From Spinacia oleracea (taxonomy: Eukaryota; Streptophyta; Magnoliopsida; Caryophyllales; Amaranthaceae): a DNA stretch of 64,000 nucleotides. Below the pieces are notes generated by a model. The model had not been told where the DNA came from. It was given only the letters and a program-made list of their open reading frames with translations, and searched no databases. Made by a program: the position numbers and the translations under genes. Position 1 is the first letter of the stretch. Each line of letters starts with the position of its first letter. Shown piece by piece: positions 50,201 through 60,717 of the stretch. The stretch covers positions 1,651,747-1,715,746 of the forward strand of contig NC_079488.1 in NCBI RefSeq assembly GCF_020520425.1, written 5' to 3'.

Positions 50201-50586
50201 TCTTCCTCCTTTCTTTGAGCCCTAAGAAGTTCATCTTGTCTCTCTTTGAGCTTTCTCTCACTCTCCTTCCTATGATGCTCAATTGTGGCAACAACATTTC
50301 TAAACACCACTCCTGGTTTGTCTGTACCCTCAACCCATATTTCAGCAGTGTCCTTACCCCAATTCCATCCCCACATTAGCTTCATTGTCTTATCATCTAC
50401 CAACTCAACTCTACCACAGGGAGACTCAATAAACAGGGCAAATGTACTAGGTAAAAACACATCCTGCCTAACAGATTCCTCAAAAATATCCAAAAACAAC
50501 CTCAAAAGACGATACTTTTCCATGTCTGTAACTCTCACATCAAAGCTATGTGATCCATGATGCAATAACAACCACATTGCAGTCAT
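47201..50586 (-). CDS. MURA-type Mutator transposase
   Basis: Three exons on the minus strand, 48379-50586, 47943-48291 and 47201-47850, join in frame to 1068 aa. The N-terminus (about 1-95) resembles the plant PB1-like domain of such transposases. A coiled, charged stretch and a long Pro/Thr/Gln-rich linker (about 190-350) follow, then an acidic patch and the Mutator DNA-binding domain (about 455-640). The DDE core shows Asp667 in GIDGAHL and Asp733 in ISDRMKG, with the motif CCQH; Glu785 in NAHNEY is the likely third residue. A SWIM zinc finger (CGCG...GIPCKH) and a CCHC knuckle (CGKCREFGHNSRTC) close the protein. It would cut and join the element's terminal repeats. The minus-strand leader lies in 50587-51276. 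Confidence 0.92.
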
Positions 50587-51276
50587 CCTAAAGGGAAAAT
50601 TTAAGGAAAAAAAAACATGAATTTCGATTCAACCAACAACAATTCATCAATAAACAACCACAATCATGATCACAATGAAATTCAACAGGTCACAATCACA
50701 ACTTACAACTAACCAAACAATTATTCACAACAAATCCAAGGAATAACTAACTTCTAACCAATCAATTAATCTCAACTGACAATTTCAAAAAATCACTGAC
50801 AATTTCGCAAAACCCTAACCCTAATCAATTTCGCGAAAAAAATTGTACTTTACAAGCAAAATAAATCAGCGAAGAAGGAATTATTACCTTGAAGTAGATA
50901 ATCCAACTAGGAAAAGGGCCCTTGTTCGTCCACTGCACCCGAAGCTCTAAATCGCCTCCAAGTTGCCCCCTTTTTGTCGCGAATTCACCAAACGAACACC
51001 CACGAACTCGCCAAAAGAGAACGCAACAAATTTCACTAAATTCTTGAAGATCTACCCAGAATTTTGTCAGTTACAGTAGAATTGATGAGGGTTGAAGAAC
51101 AGGGGAAAGGAGAGAGAAAGAAGAGAAGTTGAGAAGTTTTTTTTTTTTTGGAATTTCAGTCACAATTGTTACCTAAATCGCGCCAAACAACAATTAAGGG
51201 CAAATTGGTAAAACGTCACTAACGGCAAGCTAACGTCCGTTAAATCCAAGAGCATTTAATGAACAGTACGGAACTT
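50587..51276 (-). promoter_or_regulatory. Transposase leader and promoter region within the MULE
   Basis: The stretch between the transposase start and the right terminal repeat is non-coding. It carries a telobox-like 'aaccctaaccctaa' at about 50813-50826, a motif known from promoters of growth- and translation-related plant genes. Its role here is an inference. No clear TATA box was fixed. Confidence 0.45.
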
Positions 51277-51359
51277 TAGGGGTATTTTATGAATTTTGAA
51301 ACGCGCAGGTGTATTTGGTGCATTATTGCAAACCTCAGGGGCATTTCATGAAAAAACCG
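51277..51359 (-). repeat. MULE right terminal inverted repeat
   Basis: Reverse complement of 46173-46255 with two mismatches. It is followed at once by the target duplication ttattttta. Confidence 0.93.
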
Positions 51360-51368
51360 TTATTTTTA

Positions 51369-51980
51369 ATATAAGTAGTAGATAGATAATCTTGTAGGAA
51401 AAGAAGAAGCCTATTATGGTGATAGTCGGGTGTTTGGGATGTTTAGCGTATACTCCGTACCTACATAAAAATTTGTTTGCGAGTTACCCAATTTTCGAAT
51501 GTTATGGACGTACTAACATGACTCTATACTCTAAAAGTGTCTATCCCGCTAATCCAGGCCGGACTGTCCTGTACAGAATTCCGACCCGATAGAACACTTC
51601 ATCTTACCTTTTATAAAACATGTCCATGCATTAACTAAGTCACCCATCTTCGAGAACCATACAAAATACCACCAAAGACTTGCACCAACGACTAGAGCTA
51701 CACCGCTCTACACATGCGTGCTCCAGCAAGTCGACCATAGATCCAGTGTTCCACCATTGTATGCACGTTCTCCCGGCCGAACCATCGGCTTTGATGCCAT
51801 TTGTAGGCCCCCCGAGTTCACCTGCAGCTCCACCATTAGTATGATATTATCCGATTTGGGACAAACTTGCACAGATTTGTTTTTGGGCTCCTTCCCAAAA
51901 AGCCTTATAGGCTTATAACTAATGTAGTTGGTGAACTCTTGTAAACTAGGTAACTCCTTATCTTTCCGATGTGGGACTTA
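51369..51980. other. Spacer between the MULE and hAT-like element B
   Basis: Mixed-composition sequence with one 'tactccgta' (51451-51459). Text-like short frames occur, but no domain or gene is recognised. Confidence 0.4.
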
Positions 51981-51988
51981 GGATGTAT

Positions 51989-54868
51989 CTAGGTTGCACC
52001 AAAACGGATACGGACACGGACAAAGACACAATACGGGTACGGGGATACACCATCTTAAAAATGACGGACACGGGGACACGGGAAATAATAATATTAAAAT
52101 AATAATATATCAAAGAAAATTAAAATCATTAAAAAATAATATGCAAAAAGTAATTAAATTTATTAACGACATTCAAATAAGAAAATAGAACTATATTACA
52201 TAATATGACACGATAATCATCTCCTCTCACATCCCTCATTTTTGTTCCTCCCTTTTAATAACTTTCACTCCTCCTAGAAAGTGGACATAGATTGTTGTGA
52301 ATGAACAACAAGCCTTCAAAAACATAAGATCATATTCACATGATGGATGGAGTAACCCACAAAGGAGACCGTAATTAATGTCATTGTGGCTTGTGAATCT
52401 GGTATATGTTTATGAAGGTTGTTGATTCCTCAGAAAACCTTCGAAGGAATTGTAAAAAAGAGCAGGCAATCTGAAATATTAATTAATATTGAAATATGTG
52501 TCTAAGACGTGTCCATCGTGTATCCGGTCGTGTGTCTCGTGTCTTAATTTTTCAAAAAAAAAATCGGACACGTGATTTTGTGTGTATTTTTTTTACGCAA
52601 AAACGACGAGTATTATTAATTAATTAGAAAAAGTCGGGACAAGCCTCATTACATGAGGTAAGAAAAAGATGAAAACCCACCCGATCAATTCCTAAACATT
52701 CTAATCCCCTTCCTACGCAAAAACTTGTCAAAAAGGGATGCATCATCTGTTGTAAAATGTTCTTAGGAGATGTACTAAAAGAAAACGACCACCTGACACT
52801 ACTTATTAACATAGGAACGGAAGGTAGAAAAACGCCATTGCATCAGCTTGAAAGTCATGCGCCGCACAAAAACCTTGACGAAAAGCAATTAGTTGTTGGT
52901 GATTTCACCATCTTCTAATTCAACAATCTCTATTGGGTGGGAGACTGTTGAACCTCCAACAACAAAAGGCTCAAACACTTTAGATTTTCCTTTGTCCTGA
53001 GTCAGCTTGTTATTTCCTTTAGAACCATCCACAACCTGTCTGATAGTAGAGACTATTGATCCAAAAATGATTTCTCCTGCTGAAGAAGTAGACACCCTCT
53101 CCTGTGGTTCTTGAATCTGAAGGGAAGTTCGCTGTCTGGCTGGAGTTCCTGTGATTTGATTGAACATTTTGAATTCTTTCATATAGTGCTCCTTTGCACA
53201 AGCAGGGATAATGTAATGGAGCTTGTGACCAACTGCCATAACCAAGGAGTGAGCTGCAAGATCATGCGCAACTTTGTTGCAAAAACGCGGAATATGAGAG
53301 AAATTCACCATCCAATTTTGCCCTAACAGCTGTGCTACTTCTCTAAGAACTGGACCCAATTCGTGGTGAGATTGATCATCAACTTTACCCAGCAGCAATG
53401 TTAGTTGTACAGCATCAGTCTCAACTCCCAACTTATCAAATTTTAGGTCTTTGGCTATCATTAATCCTTCACGAAGAGCATATAATTCAGCAGCTAAAGG
53501 CGAATTAACATTAAACTTGCTAGAGAATCCTACAAACCATGAAGCATTTGGCCTTCGAAAAACTCCTCCTCCTCCTGCCTCAGTTGCAGACTTCCAGGCA
53601 CCATCAATGTTTAGCTTGATGAAATCCTCCTTAGGGGGAGTCCATTTGAACTTAGGAACGCCCGGTTCCTGAACTTGATAAACATCTCTTCCCTGCAAAA
53701 TAAAATTAGTGCTTTTCCAATCTACAAAAAAAGCATTATACAGAGAGAAGGAGTTTTTCATTTTAAATTCAAAAACTGCTGAGTTCCTAGAAAGCCAAAT
53801 GTGCCAAATTGCAACAGCAAAGAGAACTTTCCAATTCATGGAACAAGAAAGATTAAAACGCAACCAATTCGTCCAGTCCAAATTGAAAAAGGCATGAAGG
53901 TCAAACTTATCATTCTCCCAGATTCTTTGAAAAATAAAGGATCGTAATATACTAGATTGAGCACAGTCCCTAAAAAGATGCAGATGAGACTCAAAGGCAG
54001 TTAAACATCTAGAACAATTTGGGCTAATTTCAGTAATATAAGTGTGAAGATGTTGAGCCACATGAAGACTTTCATGACCACATCTCCATAAGAGCATTCT
54101 ATATTTGTAAGGAACTTTAATTTTTCAGATAGAACTCCAAATTGTGTTAGACCCTAGGACAGTAGGCGAATCATTTTGCAACTGAATATAATAAGCAGAT
54201 TTGATATTAAAAGCTCCATTTTTTGAAAAGTTCCATCGAACATAATCCTCTTCCTTGTTGTTCCTGGAGAGGGGATAAGCCTTTATTAGATCCAAAATGT
54301 GATTAGGAATGTAACTCTCCACATCTTTTAAGTACCATTTCCCATTTCTAATAATTATGTTAACAAACCAATGTTCCTTTGCTTCTGGAATCCTTACATC
54401 CTTTAGAGTGTACAGAGGTCCTTCACCTATCCAATGATGATACCACAAGGAAGTGTTGTTTCCATTTCCAATACTGACAATTAAACCCTTTTGTAGAACT
54501 TCACGACCCTTAATAATATCTCTCCAAAGAGGGGAATGGTTACCATTAGGAATACAATCTAAAAAATTTGATTTTCTAATATATTTCTCTCTAAAGACCT
54601 TCACCCAAAGTTTATCTGGATTGGTGAGGATAGTCCAACCTAACTTGGCCATAAAGGCCAAATTCCATTCTCTAAGCTTTCTAAATCCTAGACCTCCATT
54701 TCCAGTAGACTTAGTAATCTTATCCCAGGCAACTGGAGAAAAATATCTAAAATATCTAACGTGATTTTGTGTGTAGGACACATATTTTCGCGTGTCCAAG
54801 ACGTGTCAGTGTCCAATACGTGTCGGACACGGGACACGGCATCCCAATGGCGTGTCCGTGCTTCCCAG
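51989..54868. mobile_element. Non-autonomous hAT-like element B, split by a LINE
   Basis: It is flanked by the 8-bp duplication ggatgtat (51981-51988 and 54869-54876). Ends are ctaggttgcacc and, on the other strand, ctgggaagcac. Subterminal regions are packed with 'ggacacgg' and 'gtgtccg' type motifs (52000-52080, 52505-52575, 54776-54860). Without the LINE it would be about 0.69 kb. No transposase is present. It appears related to element A at 35025-35924 by its end and motif style. Confidence 0.7.
52587..54758 (-). mobile_element. 5'-truncated LINE (zf-RVT and RNase H part of ORF2)
   Basis: A 17-bp duplication acgtgattttgtgtgta (52570-52586 and 54759-54775) flanks 2172 bp that end, in minus-strand sense, with a short A-run. 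The coding part (about 54758-52889) runs in one frame through the post-RT region (KIWR-like zf-RVT, NCSRC...H) to an RNase H domain with LNIDGAW, AAELYALREGL, VETDAVQL and a final NKVAHDLAAH. It ends in an acidic tail ELEDGEITNN. One in-frame stop (about 54125) lies between the two large open parts. The reverse transcriptase and ORF1 are missing, as usual after incomplete reverse transcription. The long perfect duplication suggests a fairly recent event. Confidence 0.88.
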
Positions 54869-54876
54869 GGATGTAT

Positions 54877-55619
54877 ACCCAACAAGTTAAAATTGGCCCC
54901 GGTTCTTCTCACCTTAAAAGCAATAATATTCAGTAAAATACGGAGTAATTAAAGTTCATTTAAATTATTTACGAAAATGTCATTTAATTGGAATTTTTTT
55001 CCCAATACCTCACATACGTGTGAACATGATATAACTAATGAAACAACTTTTTGTTCTCTTTGGTGCAATAGGAATCAAATCAAAATAATAAAGTATATTA
55101 AGCAATAAAGTTAATTAGAGAATCTTCTTTTAAGGAAAAAAGAAATAAAAGGGAAAGAAATAAAAGAAAATCCAATCTCACCCGATTACACATTTGCGCA
55201 CAAAATTTAGCTTGATCCCATCCCATTTTTGTTACGTATTCACATGGGCAAGGACACAACTAAAGCCCAGCCCGGCACAAAATCCCAGCCTGACACGAGA
55301 AAAGCACAACTCTACGTGAGCACGAAGTCGTGGACTCGTGGGCCATAAGTCGTAATTTAGGAAAAAAACACGATATGACACGATACGACAAAACACGTTA
55401 ATTTTAGTAAAATTATGCTTACTTGCTTAGACACGGCGGCCAACCAGACGCGACAAGAAGACCCGTGTGGCTGGGACTTATTTTAAATTTTCGGCCCTGA
55501 ACGGGCCTATTCAGACACACGCTCCGAAACCCAACCTGACCCCGGCCCACTGCCACCTCTTAAAACAAAATTAAATCAAAGCCACCTAAAAAAACGGTCA
55601 CTTCCTCAAACTAACACTC
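54877..55619. other. Intergenic region before the ET gene
   Basis: AT-rich to about 55240, then a patch rich in 'agcccgg', 'cacgat' and 'gacacg' (55240-55560) like the dispersed GC-rich patches elsewhere in the window. The ET promoter must lie here, but I cannot fix a TATA box. Confidence 0.4.
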
Positions 55620-58600
55620 ATGGGAGGAGAGCTTCCACGCCTCCATACTCCCACCACCACCACCACAACCGCCACCACAGCAAAGCTAAAGAGGGAGAAT
55701 CACTTAAAGACGAAACACGATACCGCCTTCTCGAAATGGAAAATCCTAATCGGAGCATCGGATTGGGTGGACTATGAAGCGAAGAAAGAAGGGGCAGAGA
55801 GATACAGAGTTAGCAACCTCCCCAAAGTTTGTAGCCCTGGATTATACGAGATTGGGGTGGCTGTTTGTTTATCGGGTTCGGGTCGTGACCTCGAAACTGA
55901 GCGGATTGTGGTTGTTTACTTGGGTCAGGCTGATAATGTCAGGTCTAGGCTTCAGGAGTATGGACGTACTGGATCTCATTTGGTTCATGGTTTTGGTTTG
56001 TTTAAGGATATCTTCTCTACAGGCTTCCCCATTGTTTATCGATGGGCTGCTGTAAGTACTCAATTTTTAATTTTGTTTAAAATTCGCTTTAATCTGGGTA
56101 TTAATATTTGTTAAATTGGCAATTAGGCTGGTTTCGGGTTGGATGATTTTGTTTCAGGTTCAAATCGGGTTTGTTTTGACTTTTGATTAGGCAATTTTTA
56201 GGTGGGGTTTCAGGTCCAAGAATCTTGATCAAGATTTTAGATATATTTTTGGCAAATTTGGGTTGATTTTTCAGGTTGGGTATAAATGTTTAATCACGAC
56301 TTGCCAAATAAATAAACAAATTCTCACTGTTTTATTGATTTTTTTTTGTTTGTTTTTTGAATGACTGGTATATTGGTGTGGAATAATATATGTGGTGCTG
56401 CTGCTATTCTGTGATCTTTGAATCTGTATTAGTTGAAAAGTTGAGGCAGTACTGTAAGCAGTTTACACAACCTTGGCCTTCTTCCACTGTTTTCTCCACA
56501 AAACTGGCTATATCGCTAGCTTCTTGGTGGTAGCTCGATAGGCTTAATCGAATATACATAGGTCAATTGGTGTGAACGAACTCTTCAATGCCAATTTCCA
56601 TTACCAATACTTTTAGTTTAGATACCTCTTGAATTATGGAGTTAGACTGTTAGTTGCTCTTCCTTTTGGACTTTAGAAAAAAGAACATTCATTTGAAGTG
56701 GGCGTACAAGTTTGTGCACCTGTCATGATGCAAAATTTCAACATTTTTGTACCATCTCAATGGAATACTAGCTTAATACTGAATATTACTCCGTATGTGT
56801 TTATATTTATTGTGTGCTGCTGCTGCTTCTGTCTTTAAGTGTAAAATACAAGTTTTGGAGGATTAAAAGATGGTTAAAAGTTGTTTAAATCTTGGGGTGG
56901 ATTGCATCTGAACATTTCAAGATGATCAGAGTTACATGTGCAGGAGCAAACTAATAGCAACAAGGCCAGCGCAATTAAGTTGTCTAAAGTTCTTTACATA
57001 GATTGAATTGATCTGGGATGCTGAATACTTGGTTCATGCAATTTCGATTTAAGGTAGCACTTTTCCTTGCTGTAATAGTTGAAGCAACACCATAAGGCCG
57101 GAGTTCATTCAACCCTGTCCTCTTGATAGTTTCCCCAAAGACGCGTTTGTCTACAGAGTTCGCTACTTTTGCTAGCTTCTTGGTAGCTCGATAGGCTGAA
57201 ATATATACATAGGTTTGAACTGAGAAATTTCATGACAATTACCAACACTTTAATATAGTTACTTTGGGGCTCAAGAAAGACAAATGACAAAGAGCCATGA
57301 ATTAACAGGGAACACATGAGTTTGTGCATCTAGCTTAATGCAAATTGACCAATACATTTTCTTAGCTAAGTATGTTTCCACTAGAATGCGGTTGTGAAAA
57401 AGTGGTTGCTACTGTCAGGACTTGTTATGAATTTGGAATGTATTCTGGTTGGTTTTGAATAGAAAACCCTAGGAATTCTTAACAGCCTCTTAGCTTCCGT
57501 TTGGTTGGGTGTGTAAAAATGATTTTCATGGAAAACAATTTACAATTGAAAACACAATTTCATAATTAGTGTTCCTCTGTTTGGTTCCATGTAAAAAAAA
57601 TGATGAAACAAAAGGAAAATGAAAGGGAAACTAAGCAGGTAGTGAGAGGAGTGTACAAGAGAGATAAGGAAAAGGAGGGAAAACAGTTATCCATCATTGG
57701 GAGAGCAATTTTACTCATAGGGAAAATGGTTTTACACTCCATTGCAAACCAAACAATGTAAAATTGAAAATAGAGGAAAACTGTTTTCCAGGATAATGTT
57801 TTACGAAATTGACCAATATATTTTCTTAGCTAAGTATGTTTTCACTAGAATGCGGTTGTGAAAAGGTGGTTGCTACTGTTCAGGACTAATAAACTTGGAA
57901 CATATTCTGGTTGGTTTTGAATAGAAAACCCTAGGAATTCTTAACAGCCTTTTAGTGTTAGGAACCAACCTTCGCGTCTTCTAGAATAGTGTTCCATTTG
58001 TTTAGATAGTACCATTAGATGCTTCCATGCTTAATATTTTGCTTATTGGTTCATATATATATATTTGAAACAGATGAAGAGCAAAAGTGATGCTGAAAGG
58101 ACAGAGAGTGAGCTGCTTGAAAGATTTGATTATGCATGGAACAAAATTGGAAATAATGCACGACGTCCTAATGATGTTCTAAGTAAAATTGAGAAGATCT
58201 CATCTCGGAACTATAAAATTCCTAAGATTATGAAGATGCTACAGTCTCTCGGTGAACAAAAGGTTGGTATCCAAATACAAGCAGAGAAGCTTTCAATTGG
58301 CAACAAACCCAAACCTAGTTATGAAGAGAACTTGAGTCTCTTTGATCGAGTTTTCAAATTCTCTCGTTCACAACCACGATTAGTTTCTACTACTAATTCT
58401 GAGGACTTGAATCAAACTCAAGTTTGTGGAGTGATTTCAAGTGATGGAACAAGTTGTAGTAACCCACCAGTCAAAGGGAGAAAACGGTGTTCCAACCATA
58501 AAGGAAGAAGACTGAATAGTGTAGTATTTATCAACTCAAAAAACAGTAGCAGAAAACATAATGTTGTTGTTCATGACAAGGTTGAGGTTTCTTCTGTTTG

Positions 58601-58844
58601 TGGTGTTATTTTACTTGATGGTTCTCCATGTACAAGGTCTCCTTTTCCTGGTAGGAAAAGATGTGAGGAACATAAAGGTATGAGAATAATTAACCAAATC
58701 ATGTCCAAGTCTTCGATCCTAAAGTCTGTTACTGACTCTGTACACCATTGCGGAGTGAATTTGGGTGATGGAAAATGTTGTGAAAAGCAGCCGGTCAAAG
58801 GAAGAAAGAGGTGTGAGCAGCATAAAGGGATGCGCGTGCGTTAA
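55620..58844 (+). CDS. EFFECTOR OF TRANSCRIPTION-like protein, GIY-YIG plus ET zinc repeats
   Basis: Two exons, 55620-56051 and 58074-58844, join in frame to 400 aa. The first holds a GIY-YIG-like nuclease domain: GLYEIG (74-79), VVYLGQ (98-103) and NVRSRLQEYGRTGSHL. The second has a helical stretch (LLERFDYAWNKIGNNARRP) and three Cys/His repeats starting near residues 262, 319 and 369, each of the form CGV...DG..C...P..GRKRC..HKG. This is the domain order of plant EFFECTOR OF TRANSCRIPTION proteins (ET1/ET2, Brassica HRT relatives), which bind DNA and modulate gibberellin-related transcription and possibly DNA methylation. Nuclear location is known for the family, not seen here. The single intron is 2.0 kb and repeat-rich. 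Confidence 0.9.
57343..57957. repeat. Direct duplication around a MITE-like insert in the ET intron
   Basis: Two copies, about 57343-57495 and 57807-57957, share 'attttcttagctaagtatgt', 'actagaatgcggttgtgaaa' and 'gaaaaccctaggaattctta' at about 90 percent identity by eye. Between them lie about 310 bp with inverted pieces ('ggaaaacaattta' and 'gaaaactgttttcc') that look like a MITE. The intron also has a weaker duplicated piece, 'gctagcttcttggt...tagctcgataggct', at about 56515 and 57173. Confidence 0.75.
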
Positions 58845-60716
58845 TGCAGCATATGTATCCAAGACTCCAAGTAGGGGGGGCAATTCGGTCAATGGGTCAG
58901 GCTCGGGTTTGGTTCCGGGTCGATTTCAGGTCATTCGGGTTAGGTTCAGGTCGGGTTTGGGTTGCTCTCATTAACTTCAGGTAGGGTTCAAAGTCAGGTT
59001 ATCGGGTCAGGTCAGGATTGCCAGCCCTATTAATCCAACTATCCAAGTGATCATCAAGATCGAATCAAATGAGCAAACTATCTATTCGTTACCAATCTCA
59101 GAAGTGAAATCTGCTGCTACTCACTTATGGCCACTGGCTCGAGTGCTTTCGACCAGCAGGTGGTTCTTACTGCAGAATGAAGACTGTCACAGGCTCACTG
59201 TAAGCACTAGACCTGTTCGACGAGCCAGGTTAGGGCCGGGATGGGCTTAGCCTATTTTTTTGCTGTGCCCGGTCGGAATTAAACGGGCCAGGCCAAGCTG
59301 GGCTTTGTTTGGTCTATATGTTCTTCAAATGTCTTTACACAAGAGTTTGATGGCTTAAACTATTTATTGTGTCAACATTAAGTTATTGTTTGTTTTTTTT
59401 GTAGAAATATAGATAAGAAAAGGAAAATACAGAGAAAGATGAATTAGTTAAAACAAATTAAAATTACAGTATGTGTATGGAAAAACAGAATAACAGAAAA
59501 TGTAAGTGTTGATGTAGAGCAAGGTGTGTATCCTTCTTTAGAGTTTAGTCTTACTCCAAACAGGATTGTGAGATTAGGATGTATGTTCATTGATTATATT
59601 GTAATTTATGGATCAAAAGTGAGAATTAATTTTTCGATACCTATTTATTTAATTGAAGTTTAAACTCTTGTTGCTTCTCTTGTTGCCCTTCAATCACCCT
59701 CAAAAAAAAACTAATTTGTACTTTATTTATAGTTATCCAAGTAAACTAGCTTGAATGGGTGATGATAAAAGTCAGAAGTTGCGACAAATATAATTAAATG
59801 CGTCCCAATACTAAGTGTCACTCTTTCAGTTCTTCCTTTTGCTCAAATTTTTGGTCTCATGTTCTTAGGATGACAATGTTTTAGCCCATAATTTCTTTTG
59901 GTTTTGAACAAATATGGGAAAAATGCACGGTCCCTCAAAGATTTTTCCCTATGTACTTATAATTGAACTCTTTATCCCTTGATTAATGATTAACTTTCTC
60001 TTTTTCCTCAAAACATATTCAACAACTTGGTATTTGGTTTCTTCGTCATTGTTCATTAACTGATCATCTTCTTCCAATACTTGTTTATTTACATACCTTC
60101 AAATCTTGATATAAATTCTTTATTTATTTTTCAGAGATTTGCATATGTAAGTCTAGATAATGCATCCAAATTAACTAATTATGGATTAATGCTATATGAC
60201 TAGGTAACGACTTTGAAGGTCCCTAATACGCATGTTTGTTTTTAGTTAATTAATTAGCAATGACTTTTTTTTTTCCCATTGATAATAAAATTCGAGAAGA
60301 ATATAAAGTTTTAGGTGACTGTATTTGTCTTACATATAAATCACTAAAGTTGGTAAATTATTACTATATGTTAATAGTGAATTTTTTTAAAATGTTACAA
60401 CTTACGACTAAAGTAAACGGAGAAAAAGCCCAATTTTTTTGAGCTTTTTTTGATTAAATTAAACTAAAATAAATGTTGTTGAAATGAGCTAAACTAAAAA
60501 TACGTCTGAAAGAACATAGCCGAAATATACAAGGCGAAAAAGAAGAAAAAAAAGTATCCGATAAGAGTTCCCACGAGGTATATGCGGTTGACAAAATTTG
60601 ACAATTCAAAATATCAAGTACGTACTGTATTTAATTTTGTGATCGTAAGATGAAGCAAAAGTCAAAAGTCAACAATCCACCAAAAGCCCATCTAGATATA
60701 TACTAATTCAACTTAA
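58845..60716. other. Intergenic region after the ET gene
   Basis: It holds a patch of 'gggtc', 'cgggtt' and 'caggtc' repeats just after the ET stop (58876-59030) and a second GC-rich patch (59215-59310). AT-rich spacer follows without any gene I recognise. Confidence 0.45.
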
Positions 60717-60717
60717 A

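Larger units (their letters stand above)
46164..51368. mobile_element. Mutator-like element (MULE) with two convergent genes
   Basis: The element body is 46173-51359 (5187 bp). It has 83-bp terminal inverted repeats, 46173-46255 and 51277-51359, starting cggttttttcatgaaatgcc, with only two mismatches seen. A perfect 9-bp target duplication ttattttta (46164-46172 and 51360-51368) flanks it, the hallmark length for Mutator. Inside are a MURA-type transposase on the minus strand (47201-50586) and a small GRF zinc-finger gene on the plus strand (46530-46976), convergent. Both have open frames without visible breaks, so this copy may be autonomous. Near-identical terminal repeats and a perfect duplication point to a recent insertion. 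Confidence 0.93.
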
